This document shows, piece by piece, positions 39,065 to 49,004 of a DNA stretch of 64,000 bases. The position numbers were made by a program, and so were the translations under genes. This stretch comes from Ktedonobacteria bacterium (GTDB taxonomy: Bacteria > Chloroflexota > Ktedonobacteria > Ktedonobacterales > JACDGC01): positions 1 to 64,000 of the forward strand of contig DAIDHM010000033.1 of NCBI GenBank assembly GCA_027459705.1. Reading direction: 5' to 3'. Each line of letters begins with the position of its first letter. The stretch's first letter is position 1. Below the pieces are notes generated by a model. The model saw only the letters and a program-made list of their open reading frames with translations. It did no database searches and was not told the origin of the DNA.

Positions 39065-40420
39065 GTGGAATCAGCAACAACCATACCGCGTCTTTCGCCC
39101 ACCACAACCTTGCTGGCGGGCATTCAATGGCTCTTTTTCATGTTCGCCAACACCGTGGTCATCCCGCTCTCGGTGGCCGCGGCGTTTCATCTGAATGCCG
39201 CAGCCACCACCGGGTCGCTCGAGCGCGCGTTTATGTATACCGGGCTGGCGTGTGTCCTCCAGGCATTGCTGGGGCATCGTCTGCCATTGATGGAAGGATT
39301 AGCGGGCCTGTGGTGGGGAACAATTCTCGGCGTTGCCGCCACCGCAGGCGAAGGCGGCCTGCCGAGGGCGGTTGTCGGTGGCAGCATTGCCGTCGGGATC
39401 ATCCTGGTCAGCGGCCTGATCATCCTGATTGGCGCTACCGGCCTCGGATGGCATCTCAAGCGTTTCACCTCGCCGCCGGTCGTCGCGACCTTCTATGTCT
39501 TGTTGGCAGCGCAACTAAGTCAGTCATTCCTCAAAGGCGCGCTCGGGATGGCCGGTGGCGGTCAGATCGTCCCAGGAATCGCGGCGATCTCGTTGGTGCT
39601 GGTTGTGCTGGTACTGGTACTGAATATTGGTGGGCGCGGATTGGTGAGCAACTTCGCTCTGCTGATCGGTATCGTTGTCGGATGGATTGCGTTCACTCTG
39701 CTTTTGCCGCACGCGGCGCCCGCGCCAGTCCCCGCTGGCAAACAGCTCTTCGCCACGTTTCCGTGGGGCGCGCCCGCCTATGACCCTGGCGTCATCCTGA
39801 CGATCGTCATCGCTGGCCTGATCAGCCTCTCCAATTCCTACGCCGCTATCGAAGGCGGCAATGAACTGTTAGGCCAGACCTCCGATTCCGGCCAGTATCG
39901 GCGGTCGCTGATGCTGACTGGCCTTAATGGCATCGTCGCTGGGGTCTTTGGCATCGTCCCTTACGCGCCGTATGTCTCTTCACTCGGCTTTCTGCGTACG
40001 ACGCGCATCCTGGATCGGCTCTCGTTCATGCTCGGTGCGGCGATATTTTTCTTGCTCGGCGCCATTCCGTTGCTGGGGCAATTGCTCGCGTCATTGCCTC
40101 TGAGTGTTGGAGATGCGGTGCTCTTCGTCGCCTATCTGCAACTGATTGGTTCTGGATTGAATGTGTTACGTGGTACGACCTTCACCGCCATGACGATCTA
40201 CCGCCTGGCCTTACCCATGTTGCTCGGTCTTGCGATTATGACGATCCCGGCCAGCGCATTCCTCCCATTGCCTGCGCTGGTGCGAATTCTCGCGCAAAAT
40301 GGCCTGGTGTTGGGTATTCTCGTCGCGCTGATCATCGAGATTGCCATACCCCGGTCACAAGCCACAAACAGTGAACGAGTCCGCAATGCACGTGGGGGAG
40401 AAACCAGCGACGCAGAGTGA
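39065..40420 (+). CDS. NCS2/SLC23 family nucleobase (xanthine/uracil) permease
   Basis: Multi-TM; LLAGIQWLFFMFANTVVIPLSVAAAFHL; ISLSNSYAAIEGGNELLGQ; GIVAGVFGIVPYAPYVSSLGFL. Confidence 0.88.
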   Translation: MESATTIPRLSPTTTLLAGIQWLFFMFANTVVIPLSVAAAFHLNAAATTGSLERAFMYTGLACVLQALLGHRLPLMEGLAGLWWGTILGVAATAGEGGLPRAVVGGSIAVGIILVSGLIILIGATGLGWHLKRFTSPPVVATFYVLLAAQLSQSFLKGALGMAGGGQIVPGIAAISLVLVVLVLVLNIGGRGLVSNFALLIGIVVGWIAFTLLLPHAAPAPVPAGKQLFATFPWGAPAYDPGVILTIVIAGLISLSNSYAAIEGGNELLGQTSDSGQYRRSLMLTGLNGIVAGVFGIVPYAPYVSSLGFLRTTRILDRLSFMLGAAIFFLLGAIPLLGQLLASLPLSVGDAVLFVAYLQLIGSGLNVLRGTTFTAMTIYRLALPMLLGLAIMTIPASAFLPLPALVRILAQNGLVLGILVALIIEIAIPRSQATNSERVRNARGGETSDAE

Positions 40421-40624
40421 GATGAGTAGTTATTCCCACAGGAGAGCGGCTTTCCTTCCCGTGTGCATCCGTGCTAGACTCTACGTGGGAGTCAATTGGA
40501 CGCGATCTCAGGTGGGTCAGTCCTCATATGATCTTTTCGCAACCCTTGATCACCAGCCGGAGACACGCGGATTGGCAACGCCGGTTCGTGGCAGAGGCAA
40601 AAGAGATGGCTGAGGAGTCATAGT

Positions 40625-41374
40625 ATGCCAACATGGCAACGAGCAATCATTATCGGCGCGTCATCAGGGATCGGCGAAGCATTAGCCATGGCCCTGGCGC
40701 GTCAGGGGACCGCGGTGGGGTTAGTGGCGCGGCGCGCGGATGCATTGGCGCGCGTGCGCGACGCGGTCACGACGCTGGGTGGCAACGCGCATGTTTATCC
40801 CCATGATGTGCAAGATCTCGACGCCGCAGCTGGCCTCTTTCAGCAGATCACCCAGGACCTTGGCGGCGTGGATCTCGTCATCTATGCCGCGGGGATCATG
40901 GGGCATGGCGATAGCCATACCTACGATACGGCGAATGATCGCGAGGTGATCACGACGGACCTCCTTGGCGCGATGGCCTGGTTGAACGCCGCTGCGCAAC
41001 GCTTTGATACCCTGGGGGGCGGCACGATCGTCGGCATCTCCTCGGTGGCGGGCGAACGTGGCCGTCGGGGAGATCCCGCTTACGCGACGGCCAAAGCTGG
41101 CATGACCACCTATCTTGAAGCGCTCCGCAACCGCCTTGCTGCACGTGGCACGACCGTCGTCACCATCAAGCCAGGCTATATCGCCACGCCGATGATCGCG
41201 GGCGCGCGACTTCCACGGATTTTTCCCATCGCCAGCGCTGATCGCGCCGCCACGCTGATTCTGCGCGCCGCGGCCTTCAAACGGCCCACCAGCTTTGTGC
41301 CTGGTTTCTGGCGACCAGTGGCATTCCTGCTACGCGCCATTCCCTCGCGCATCTTTCGACAACTCAATGTATGA
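40625..41374 (+). CDS. Short-chain dehydrogenase/reductase
   Basis: AIIIGASSGIGEALAMALARQG; VIYAAGI; GISSVAGERGRRGDPAYATAKAGM (YxxxK). Confidence 0.93.
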   Translation: MPTWQRAIIIGASSGIGEALAMALARQGTAVGLVARRADALARVRDAVTTLGGNAHVYPHDVQDLDAAAGLFQQITQDLGGVDLVIYAAGIMGHGDSHTYDTANDREVITTDLLGAMAWLNAAAQRFDTLGGGTIVGISSVAGERGRRGDPAYATAKAGMTTYLEALRNRLAARGTTVVTIKPGYIATPMIAGARLPRIFPIASADRAATLILRAAAFKRPTSFVPGFWRPVAFLLRAIPSRIFRQLNV

Positions 41375-41383
41375 GACAGCCGT

Positions 41384-42667
41384 TCACGGCAAGGCATTCT
41401 GGGTCAGATAGAAGAAATCGCGCGCGTTCGGGTGCAGATATTCCATACCTGTCCCCTGCATGCCACTGGCGAGTTTGGTGGCTTGCAGCGTACCGCTGGT
41501 ACTCGTCGAATACGTGAAGGCGCGCACCCAGAACGGATTGATATCTGTCTGCATTGCCATCACCGCACCACCCGCCAGCAGGGCTTTGCCCAGTGTCGCG
41601 GCGCTCAAGCTGTTCCCGCCCGCATAGATCAGGGATCCATCAGCGGTGACGCCGATCCCCGAGCGCCACGTATAGGTTGAATTGAGCACGGTGCCGCCCC
41701 ACGCCCGACCATCGTTCGTCAGTGGATTCAGCATACCATTATCGATGAGCAAAGCCGCATTCTGCCGCCAGGCGACGAGATCAGTATTCGCGAGGGAGAG
41801 TCGCGGATCGACCCCCCAGGCACCGATGAAGACTTTCCCCTCGCGCGTCATGGCGATGGTCGCTGTCCCGGCAACTGGTGGCACATAGACAGTGCCATCA
41901 GCCATCAAGCCATAGTGGCCATCAGCATACTTGAAGCCGCCATTGAAAGCCGCCACCAACAGATTTGGCGCCTGGTCCGCGGATGGAATAACTCCTGGCC
42001 CATGCTTGCCGAGCGATCCCCCTGGCTCCGAGGTTCCGGCGACCAGGTGCAACGTCGTGAAGCGCGTATCGATCTGGAGCAGCGAAGCGATAGCGTAGGT
42101 GCGCTGGGGATCCGGCCGGATGTAGGATTTCGCGATGATGGGGACGCTGAAGCCCTGACCAGCCACCGTGGTCACGGGTACCCACTGGCCTTCGCCCGCC
42201 AGGGCAGGGGTGATGATCGGCTGCATTGCCTGGAGACGCATCGGCTGAATCGTCGGTGTGGCGCTGGGAGTTGGCGTGACCGTGCCATGGGGAGCCTGTG
42301 CCGCCTGGTACGGGGGGGTGACACTCTGGCCAGGCAGATGATAGCGGACCTGGTTCACGGTGTCTGTCACCCCAAGGTACCAGGCCTCGATCTGCGCGGT
42401 GACCGCTGGGCCAAAGATAGCGCGCAAGCGATCCGCCGTCCAGGCTCCCACGGGTCCGTTCATCTGCCATACCAGGATCAAGAGCACCAGCGCGGTGACA
42501 CCAGCGCGGCGCAACACCTGGGCGCGGGTTAGCTTCACGCGCGGTTTGTTCGTCCTCCGGCTCTGGAATATCCCCCGTATCCGGTCATTGAGACTCGCAT
42601 AGGTTTGACGTAGCATCCGCTCAATCTCCCATCCCAAACGCGTTGCCGCCTCGATCGCCCTGATCAC
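41384..42667 (-). CDS. Phosphodiester glycosidase (NAGPA/DUF2233-like) family protein
   Basis: NLLVAAFNGGFKYADGHYGLMADGTVYVPP; WGGTVLNSTYTWRSGIGVTADGSLIYAGGNSLSAATLGKALLAGGAVMAMQTDIN. Confidence 0.8.
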   Translation of the reverse strand: MIRAIEAATRLGWEIERMLRQTYASLNDRIRGIFQSRRTNKPRVKLTRAQVLRRAGVTALVLLILVWQMNGPVGAWTADRLRAIFGPAVTAQIEAWYLGVTDTVNQVRYHLPGQSVTPPYQAAQAPHGTVTPTPSATPTIQPMRLQAMQPIITPALAGEGQWVPVTTVAGQGFSVPIIAKSYIRPDPQRTYAIASLLQIDTRFTTLHLVAGTSEPGGSLGKHGPGVIPSADQAPNLLVAAFNGGFKYADGHYGLMADGTVYVPPVAGTATIAMTREGKVFIGAWGVDPRLSLANTDLVAWRQNAALLIDNGMLNPLTNDGRAWGGTVLNSTYTWRSGIGVTADGSLIYAGGNSLSAATLGKALLAGGAVMAMQTDINPFWVRAFTYSTSTSGTLQATKLASGMQGTGMEYLHPNARDFFYLTQNALP

Positions 42668-42976
42668 CCGGACCTTTATCTTTACGGTGCCTGTTTATGG
42701 TTTTATCAACCCAGGTATCAACTTGCAGCAGGTTCGCACTTATTTCGCCGTGGTCAACTCGAGGTTGTTACGCTCTTGCTAGGACCACATACGGGCACGA
42801 TACCGCATGGACATGAACCGCGCATGAAAGAAACATGGGTGCCTACCCATTGATTGCGCAACATGTGCTCGTTGCAGCTATTGTAACCGTTCGTCCTAAA
42901 ATGACTGTTATATAAGTCTTAACTTGGAGTGAGGCTCTTCGTATTGAGATACGGTCGTACCACATGAGGGGGAACC

Positions 42977-44113
42977 ATGGCATTATGTAAAAATTCAGAC
43001 AACACAGGAACATCGCGACACAGGATCAAACTCGCTGGACTCTACGTCATCTGCAGTATCTGTATGGGATGTGCGACTGGCTCAGCCGCCGCTGGTTCCC
43101 CAACACCCACCCCAACCTACGCCATCAAGATCTTGCCGACTTTTACTCCCGTCATGGCCCCGACTGCCACGGCGCTCCCGGCAGGAGTGGTAGTGATCAA
43201 GTCGGCGCTGGTGACCTATACTGGTCATGGCGCCGCGGTGGTCATGGCGCGCTGGTCGCCGGATGGCCAGTCGATCGCCTCGGCTGGGGATGATGGCAAG
43301 ATCCAACGCTGGGATGCACGGACCGGTGCGAACCTCTGGGCGACCGCGGTGGCTCCATATGCCTTTGCGGTTGCCTGGTCTCCGGACGGAAAATCTGTCG
43401 CGGGCGGCGGTTCTTCGGGCATCGTGACGATCCTGGATGGCGCCACGGGGAAAGTGCAATCGATGCTGACCTTCCCCGGCGGTGGTTTTTTGCAGGGAAT
43501 CGCCTGGTCACCTGATGGGAAGCTCATTGCCGCCAGCTCGCAACAGGGCCTGGCAGTCGTCTGGAATGCGGCTACTGGCCAGGTGGTCACGCAATATGCC
43601 GGACAACCTTTGGGGATCAATCGACTGGCCTGGTCTCCAGATAGTACGCGGATCGCCACCGCCGGAGTGGATGGCACCGTGCAGATATGGAATGCCCGCA
43701 CAGGCGCGCGCGATCTGTCCTACGCAGGCAATGGTGCACCGGTCTGGGAGGTCGCCTGGTCGCCGGATGGCGCCCATATCGCCTCCGGGACGGGTGGTCT
43801 GGGCGTCAATCGGCCAGTGCTTACGGGAAACACGCTCAAGGTCTGGGATGTGGCGACCGGATCCACGGTGCTCACCTATCAGGGTCAGCCGGGCGAGACC
43901 CTGGCAATCGCCTGGTCCGCGGATGGGACCAGAATTGCTTCAGGCGGTGATGATAACAGTGTCCAGATCTGGAGCGCATCGACCGGCAAATTGCTCGCGA
44001 TCTTTCTGGGGCATAGCGACCATATCCTGAGCGTCGCCTGGTCTCCCGATGCTACACGGATCGTATCTGCCAGCCAGGATGGATCAGCGCAGGTTTGGCA
44101 AGTTGGTGGATGA
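42977..44113 (+). CDS. WD40-repeat lipoprotein
   Basis: YVICSICMGCATG lipobox-like; repeated VAWSPDGKSVAGGGSSGIVTILDGATGK type blades. Confidence 0.93.
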   Translation: MALCKNSDNTGTSRHRIKLAGLYVICSICMGCATGSAAAGSPTPTPTYAIKILPTFTPVMAPTATALPAGVVVIKSALVTYTGHGAAVVMARWSPDGQSIASAGDDGKIQRWDARTGANLWATAVAPYAFAVAWSPDGKSVAGGGSSGIVTILDGATGKVQSMLTFPGGGFLQGIAWSPDGKLIAASSQQGLAVVWNAATGQVVTQYAGQPLGINRLAWSPDSTRIATAGVDGTVQIWNARTGARDLSYAGNGAPVWEVAWSPDGAHIASGTGGLGVNRPVLTGNTLKVWDVATGSTVLTYQGQPGETLAIAWSADGTRIASGGDDNSVQIWSASTGKLLAIFLGHSDHILSVAWSPDATRIVSASQDGSAQVWQVGG

Positions 44114-44366
44114 GGTCGCTGGGGAGCAGGCAGACTGACGATTTCCGACCGCCGACCCTCACAACTTGCTCACGATGAGGCAGAGGGCAGGTCGATCATC
44201 GCCGGGCTATGCTACAATAGTGGCGCTCATCGAATTCAGGTCGGGGCACGGAGCACACGATGCGCGTGTTGCCTGCTGTTGAGTTACGGAACACGATACG
44301 ATCGAGCGCCGACGGCGTGCCTAATGGGTTCCGTCACGTCGGGGAGCGCCGAGGAGACAACACAAG

Positions 44367-45857
44367 ATGGCAATTGAGACACACCCACAGGGTGAGACAG
44401 CGGGGGGCGCGCGGGCTGCCGATCGGTTGCGTATGCTGCAGGGTTGGGCAATGGTACGGCGCGCTCCCGGCTATGTCTGGCGACCTGCGACCGTCGCGGC
44501 GATCCCGGAGGTCTTTGCGCGTGCGCGGCAGGCGCACACGACCATTGCCCCGCGTGGTGCTGGGTATAGCTATAACGACGCGGCGCTCAATAGTGAAGCC
44601 ATCGTGCTGGACCTTACGGCGCTCCGCGGCATCACTGCCTGGGATCCAGCGACCGGGGTGATCACGGTTGAGCCGGGCGTCACGATCCGCGATCTGTGGC
44701 GAACGGTGTTGCCAGATGGCTGGTGGCCACCGGTCGTGCCAGGAACGATGGGCCCGACCATTGGTGGTTGTCTCGCGATGAACGTACATGGCAAGAATGC
44801 GTGGCGCGCTGGTCCAATCGGCGAGCATGTCCTGGCTTGCGATCTGCTGACCCCCGATGGGACAACACGCACCATCACACCGATCGGCGATCCCGACCTG
44901 TTCCATGCCGCGATCGGTGGGATGGGGTTGTTAGGAATCTTCACCAGCATCACGTTGCAGATGCGTCGGGTGCGGAATGGTCGGGTTCAGACCCACCACT
45001 TCGCCGCCCGTGATCTCAGTGAGATGTTCGCGATCTTCGCGCGCGAGACCATCCCGGGCACGCGCCCAGAGGCAGATTATCTTGTCGGTTGGGTGGATGG
45101 CTTCGCCAGTGGCGCCAGCCTGGGTCGAGGATTAGTGGAACGCGCCGATTTCATCGAAGAGGCGGATCCGGCGTCGCTACGCCTCGCCGCGCAAGACGTG
45201 CCGCCAAGGATCGCCGGGATCGTGCCGCGTTCTGAACTGTGGCGCGTGATGAAGCCCATGTTTAATGACCCCATCATGCGGCTGGCCAACGGTGCCCAAT
45301 ATCGACGGGGGAGCGCCGCGCATGCCGCGCCGGTACCCCACGCGCAATTTCACTTCTTCCATGATTACATGCCCAACTGGCAGCGCGCCTGGCTTCCTGG
45401 CGGCCTTCGCCAATTCCAGGTCTTCGTCCCCCGCGCGGCAGCCGCCAGCACATTCGCCACGTTGCTCCGTTTCGCGCAGACAGCGGATATCCCTCCCTAT
45501 CTTGTCGTCTTCAAGCAGCATCGTGCCAATCAGAGCTTGTTGGCGTATGAATTAGATGGATTCTCGCTTTCGCTCGATTTCCATGTCACCGCGCGTAACG
45601 CCACGCGCCTGGACACATTGCTGCACGCGCTACGCAGACCCGTCATGGATGTCGGTGGACGATTTTACATGGCCAAAGACGATGTGATCGATGCCGCTGA
45701 TTTCGCCCGTAGCCTCGGCGCTGAGCGCGTTGCCGCATTCCTTGCCATTAAACAACGACTCGACCCAGAAAAGATCTTGATGTCGAATCTGGGTCGCCGC
45801 ATTCTGGCAATGGAGATATTGCCGACCTCCATTGGTGGGGATTCATCGATCGAATGA
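44367..45857 (+). CDS. FAD-linked oxidoreductase (FAD_binding_4 type)
   Basis: TTIAPRGAGYSYNDAALNSEAIVLDLTALRGI; VPGTMGPTIGGCLAMNVHGKNAWRAGPIGEHVLACDLLTPDG; C-terminal DPEKILMSNLGRRI. Confidence 0.92.
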   Translation: MAIETHPQGETAGGARAADRLRMLQGWAMVRRAPGYVWRPATVAAIPEVFARARQAHTTIAPRGAGYSYNDAALNSEAIVLDLTALRGITAWDPATGVITVEPGVTIRDLWRTVLPDGWWPPVVPGTMGPTIGGCLAMNVHGKNAWRAGPIGEHVLACDLLTPDGTTRTITPIGDPDLFHAAIGGMGLLGIFTSITLQMRRVRNGRVQTHHFAARDLSEMFAIFARETIPGTRPEADYLVGWVDGFASGASLGRGLVERADFIEEADPASLRLAAQDVPPRIAGIVPRSELWRVMKPMFNDPIMRLANGAQYRRGSAAHAAPVPHAQFHFFHDYMPNWQRAWLPGGLRQFQVFVPRAAAASTFATLLRFAQTADIPPYLVVFKQHRANQSLLAYELDGFSLSLDFHVTARNATRLDTLLHALRRPVMDVGGRFYMAKDDVIDAADFARSLGAERVAAFLAIKQRLDPEKILMSNLGRRILAMEILPTSIGGDSSIE

Positions 45858-46721
45858 GCGTGCTCGCCCAGTGAGCTGGGGCGAGATATCGACAATCGCG
45901 AAGCTGGCGCCTTGGGGTATCTGGGGCTGAGCGAGAGTCCGTCCCAGAGTATCTGTCATGCGGATCGGTTTGGCCAAATTGAGGCTCGTGGTGTGATTGT
46001 CGATGACGGTGGCGCAGGCCGTGAAGGTCACGGAGGCAAAGTTGGCGAGGATCGTCTCGGCGTGGTTGACGCTCGGGGCCTCTTCAATCCATTCCGCGGA
46101 ACAACCGCAACTCGCATACGTGAGCGTCTTCGTCAGACTCTGATGCGCATCGTGGTCGATGATGCTGAGCGTCCACGTCTGCGTTCCCGTCTGTGTGAGT
46201 GAGAAGGTCATCGTATCCCCAGGTAACACCTGAATGGACGTGATCTGGATCGGAGGATCAGGCAGCATCTCTATCCAGGCATAATAGAAAGACTTCCCTT
46301 GTTGCACCAATTGATCGGTCCCGGCCTGGATCAGGGTCGGCGACCTATCCCCGCCAACACCGATCCAGGTCGAAGAGTCACTATTGGGGGGGCCAGTGAC
46401 CGCCGGTACCTGCCACGTTGCGCTGATGGCCGTGATACCCGCGTGTACGATCTCATAGCCAGACCAATTGCGGCTGGCGCGCGCATTGCGCGCTGGCGAT
46501 GTGTTCTCCACAACCGCCAGAGGCATAGGGGTGCGCTGCCCATTGATGAAGGGCAACGAGATGCTCTGGCATGCCGAAAGCAGCAACATTGCCGCGAGTG
46601 CGATACCACAGACAATCGTTTTTTTTGAGCTTGGCCGCCGCATGACAAGATCCTCCGCACCAATTGGTCCCTGGCAACTCCGCGTGAACAAGAGCATCTC
46701 AATACTACCGTACATGGGCAA
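45843..46721 (-). CDS. G1 family (eqolisin-like) glutamic peptidase, lipoprotein signal
   Basis: LLLSAC lipobox; NWSGYEIVHAGITAISATWQVPAV; STWIGVGGD; LIQAGTDQLVQQGKSFYYAWIEMLP (Gln); CSAEWIEEAPS (Glu). Confidence 0.88.
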   Translation of the reverse strand: MPMYGSIEMLLFTRSCQGPIGAEDLVMRRPSSKKTIVCGIALAAMLLLSACQSISLPFINGQRTPMPLAVVENTSPARNARASRNWSGYEIVHAGITAISATWQVPAVTGPPNSDSSTWIGVGGDRSPTLIQAGTDQLVQQGKSFYYAWIEMLPDPPIQITSIQVLPGDTMTFSLTQTGTQTWTLSIIDHDAHQSLTKTLTYASCGCSAEWIEEAPSVNHAETILANFASVTFTACATVIDNHTTSLNLAKPIRMTDTLGRTLAQPQIPQGASFAIVDISPQLTGRARSFDR

Positions 46722-46795
46722 TACGCACCAATGCCATGGTCCGTTTCACCCTCCCTCTCTTGACATATCGGACTGGTTCGCGGTAGGGTCATGGT

Positions 46796-47437
46796 ATGAT
46801 GACGAATGATTCAATCATGAATACCCCTTCAGCGGCTCCGGAGACAATTGAAGATCGCCATGCCCGCCGCCGCGAACGCACGCGCCAGGCTATTCTGGAG
46901 GCTGCGCGCATTGTGATGGGCAGATCGGGTGCCGTAGCGGCAACTATTGCTGATATCACGCGCCAGGCAGATGTTGGGGTTGGCACCTTTTACCTGCACT
47001 TTCGCGATAAAGAGGAAGTGACCCGCACCATCCTGATGCAAGGCATGGAACACCTCCATGCTACCATCGCATCGCAAGTACGCGATGTGCCCCTGGAGCG
47101 TAGCCTCACCGCGACCATTCGCGCGACCTGCGATGCGACCTATGCCAATCGCGATCTCTTCTCGATCGCCTATTCCAATGGCATGTTCATCGCGTTCGCG
47201 CTGGATGCGCGCGAACGGCTCGCGACCTTTTTGACTCGCACACTCGAAGAGGCGCGTACGCTGGGGTTGATCGAGGCCGACCAGGATGTTGGGTTGTTGG
47301 CTGGTCTCATCACTGGCATGATCGACTATAGTGTCTTGCAATGGCTCGAACATACTATGCCGGACCCCCAACGAGTGGCCGCGCAGATTATCTGCCTCTT
47401 GCGAGGTGGTTTGCCGATGGCATTGCTCGCGGATTGA
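46796..47437 (+). CDS. TetR family regulator
   Basis: RERTRQAILEAARIVMGRSGAVAATIADITRQADVGVGTFYLHFRDKEEV HTH. Confidence 0.93.
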   Translation: MMTNDSIMNTPSAAPETIEDRHARRRERTRQAILEAARIVMGRSGAVAATIADITRQADVGVGTFYLHFRDKEEVTRTILMQGMEHLHATIASQVRDVPLERSLTATIRATCDATYANRDLFSIAYSNGMFIAFALDARERLATFLTRTLEEARTLGLIEADQDVGLLAGLITGMIDYSVLQWLEHTMPDPQRVAAQIICLLRGGLPMALLAD

Positions 47438-47490
47438 GCGTTGGTCTGTTTGTGAGACCTTATGGTCCGGTTCCAGGAGAGCGTTTTTTT

Positions 47491-48882
47491 ATGAGCACGT
47501 CCACCGTCACCGGGCAATCCGGTCTGCCCACGCCTCTGGCAACGGGCTCGCCGGATGGATTGCCACCCGGGCCGCGCGGCATGCCGCTACTCGGTTCAAC
47601 GCCCGCGTTCTCGCGCGATCAATTGCGCTTCGTGACGCGCATGCAGCGTGAGTATGGTGATTATGTCACGGTGCGCATGGTTGGAGGGTTTCCCGTCCTG
47701 ATGCTCTTTGCCCCCAGCGCCATCCGCAATGTCCTCACCGAGCAGCCACGCAATTTCACGAGCCGGGAGTTCAACTACGTTCTGAAGAGTTTTCTCGGCG
47801 ATGGGTTGTTGACGATTGATGGTGATTTTCATCGCCAGCAACGGCGACTCGTTCAACCCGCCTTTCATAAGAAGCGCGTCGAAGGTTATGCCACGGTGAT
47901 GACGAGCCACACCACCGACCTGTTGGCAACGTGGCGGCGCGGGGAGCGCGTCGACATCGCCGCCGCCATGCAACAGTTGACGCTGCGCATCGTCGCCAAA
48001 GCGCTCTTCGATGTCGATCTCAATGCGCACAGTCAAGCGCTTGGCAACGCCTTCAATGCGGTCATCCGTTTTCCACAAGGGCGCATTCTTTCCTGGAAGC
48101 GCTGGTTGCGTATTGATTCGCCCCTCACACCGTACGGTCAATACATGCGTGGGCAACATGTGCTGAACCAAACTGTCTACGACATCATTGCCAGCCGCCG
48201 CGCTCAACCGCAGGATACCGGCGACATCCTCTCGATGCTGCTGGCCACCCGTGATGAGGACGAAGTGGTGCTCACTGATCAACAGATCCGCGATGAAGTG
48301 ATGACATTCTTTGCGGCTGGGCACGAGACTACCGCTAACACGCTCACCTGGACCTTCCATCTGCTTGGGACACATCCAGCGGCTGCCCGACGCCTGCGTG
48401 CGGAATTGGTGAGCGTTCTGGGTGGACGAACCCCCACCCTGGAAGATCTCCCCAATTTGCCCTACACCGATATGGTTGTCAAAGAATCCATGCGGCTTTT
48501 TCCACCCGCCTGGGCGATTGGACGGCGCGCGGTGGAAGCCTGCGAGATTGACGGGCATCACGTGCCCGCGGGGCAGGTGGTCATGATGTCGCAATGGGTG
48601 ACGCACCGCATGCCCAGCATCTGGGGACCAGATGCTGGGGAGTTTCTCCCAGAACGCTTCGACCCTGAACATCCGTACCCCGTGCCACCATTCGCCTATT
48701 TTCCCTTTGGTGGTGGCCCGCGCATGTGCATTGGGATGCCGTTTGCTCAGATGGAAGTCCGTCTCTTGTTGGCGACCATCGCCCAGCATTTCCTTCCGCA
48801 ACCCATCCCAGGCTTCCCGGTTGTGCCGGAACCGCACATCACTGTGCGGCCGAAATATGGATTGCGCATGCTATTGGCCTAG
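47491..48882 (+). CDS. Cytochrome P450
   Basis: AGHETTANTLTWTFHLL I-helix; ESMR ExxR; FAYFPFGGGPRMCIGMPFAQME heme loop. Confidence 0.96.
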   Translation: MSTSTVTGQSGLPTPLATGSPDGLPPGPRGMPLLGSTPAFSRDQLRFVTRMQREYGDYVTVRMVGGFPVLMLFAPSAIRNVLTEQPRNFTSREFNYVLKSFLGDGLLTIDGDFHRQQRRLVQPAFHKKRVEGYATVMTSHTTDLLATWRRGERVDIAAAMQQLTLRIVAKALFDVDLNAHSQALGNAFNAVIRFPQGRILSWKRWLRIDSPLTPYGQYMRGQHVLNQTVYDIIASRRAQPQDTGDILSMLLATRDEDEVVLTDQQIRDEVMTFFAAGHETTANTLTWTFHLLGTHPAAARRLRAELVSVLGGRTPTLEDLPNLPYTDMVVKESMRLFPPAWAIGRRAVEACEIDGHHVPAGQVVMMSQWVTHRMPSIWGPDAGEFLPERFDPEHPYPVPPFAYFPFGGGPRMCIGMPFAQMEVRLLLATIAQHFLPQPIPGFPVVPEPHITVRPKYGLRMLLA

Positions 48883-49004
48883 GATCCGCTCGCGCTACCA
48901 TGTGCATGGAGTGACGTATTGACGGAACAGGTGTGGATGGTGCGCAACTCAGCTGACAAACGACACATAGACGAGCGAAATGAAGAGAGCAGAGTGTGTA
49001 GTGT

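Noticed and set aside
46796-46822. Palindrome atgattcaatcat at the TetR start as an operator
   Set aside because: Very short and overlaps the coding start; insufficient support.
47596-48837. 413-aa minus-strand ORF
   Set aside because: Antisense to the P450, whose heme and ExxR motifs are clear.
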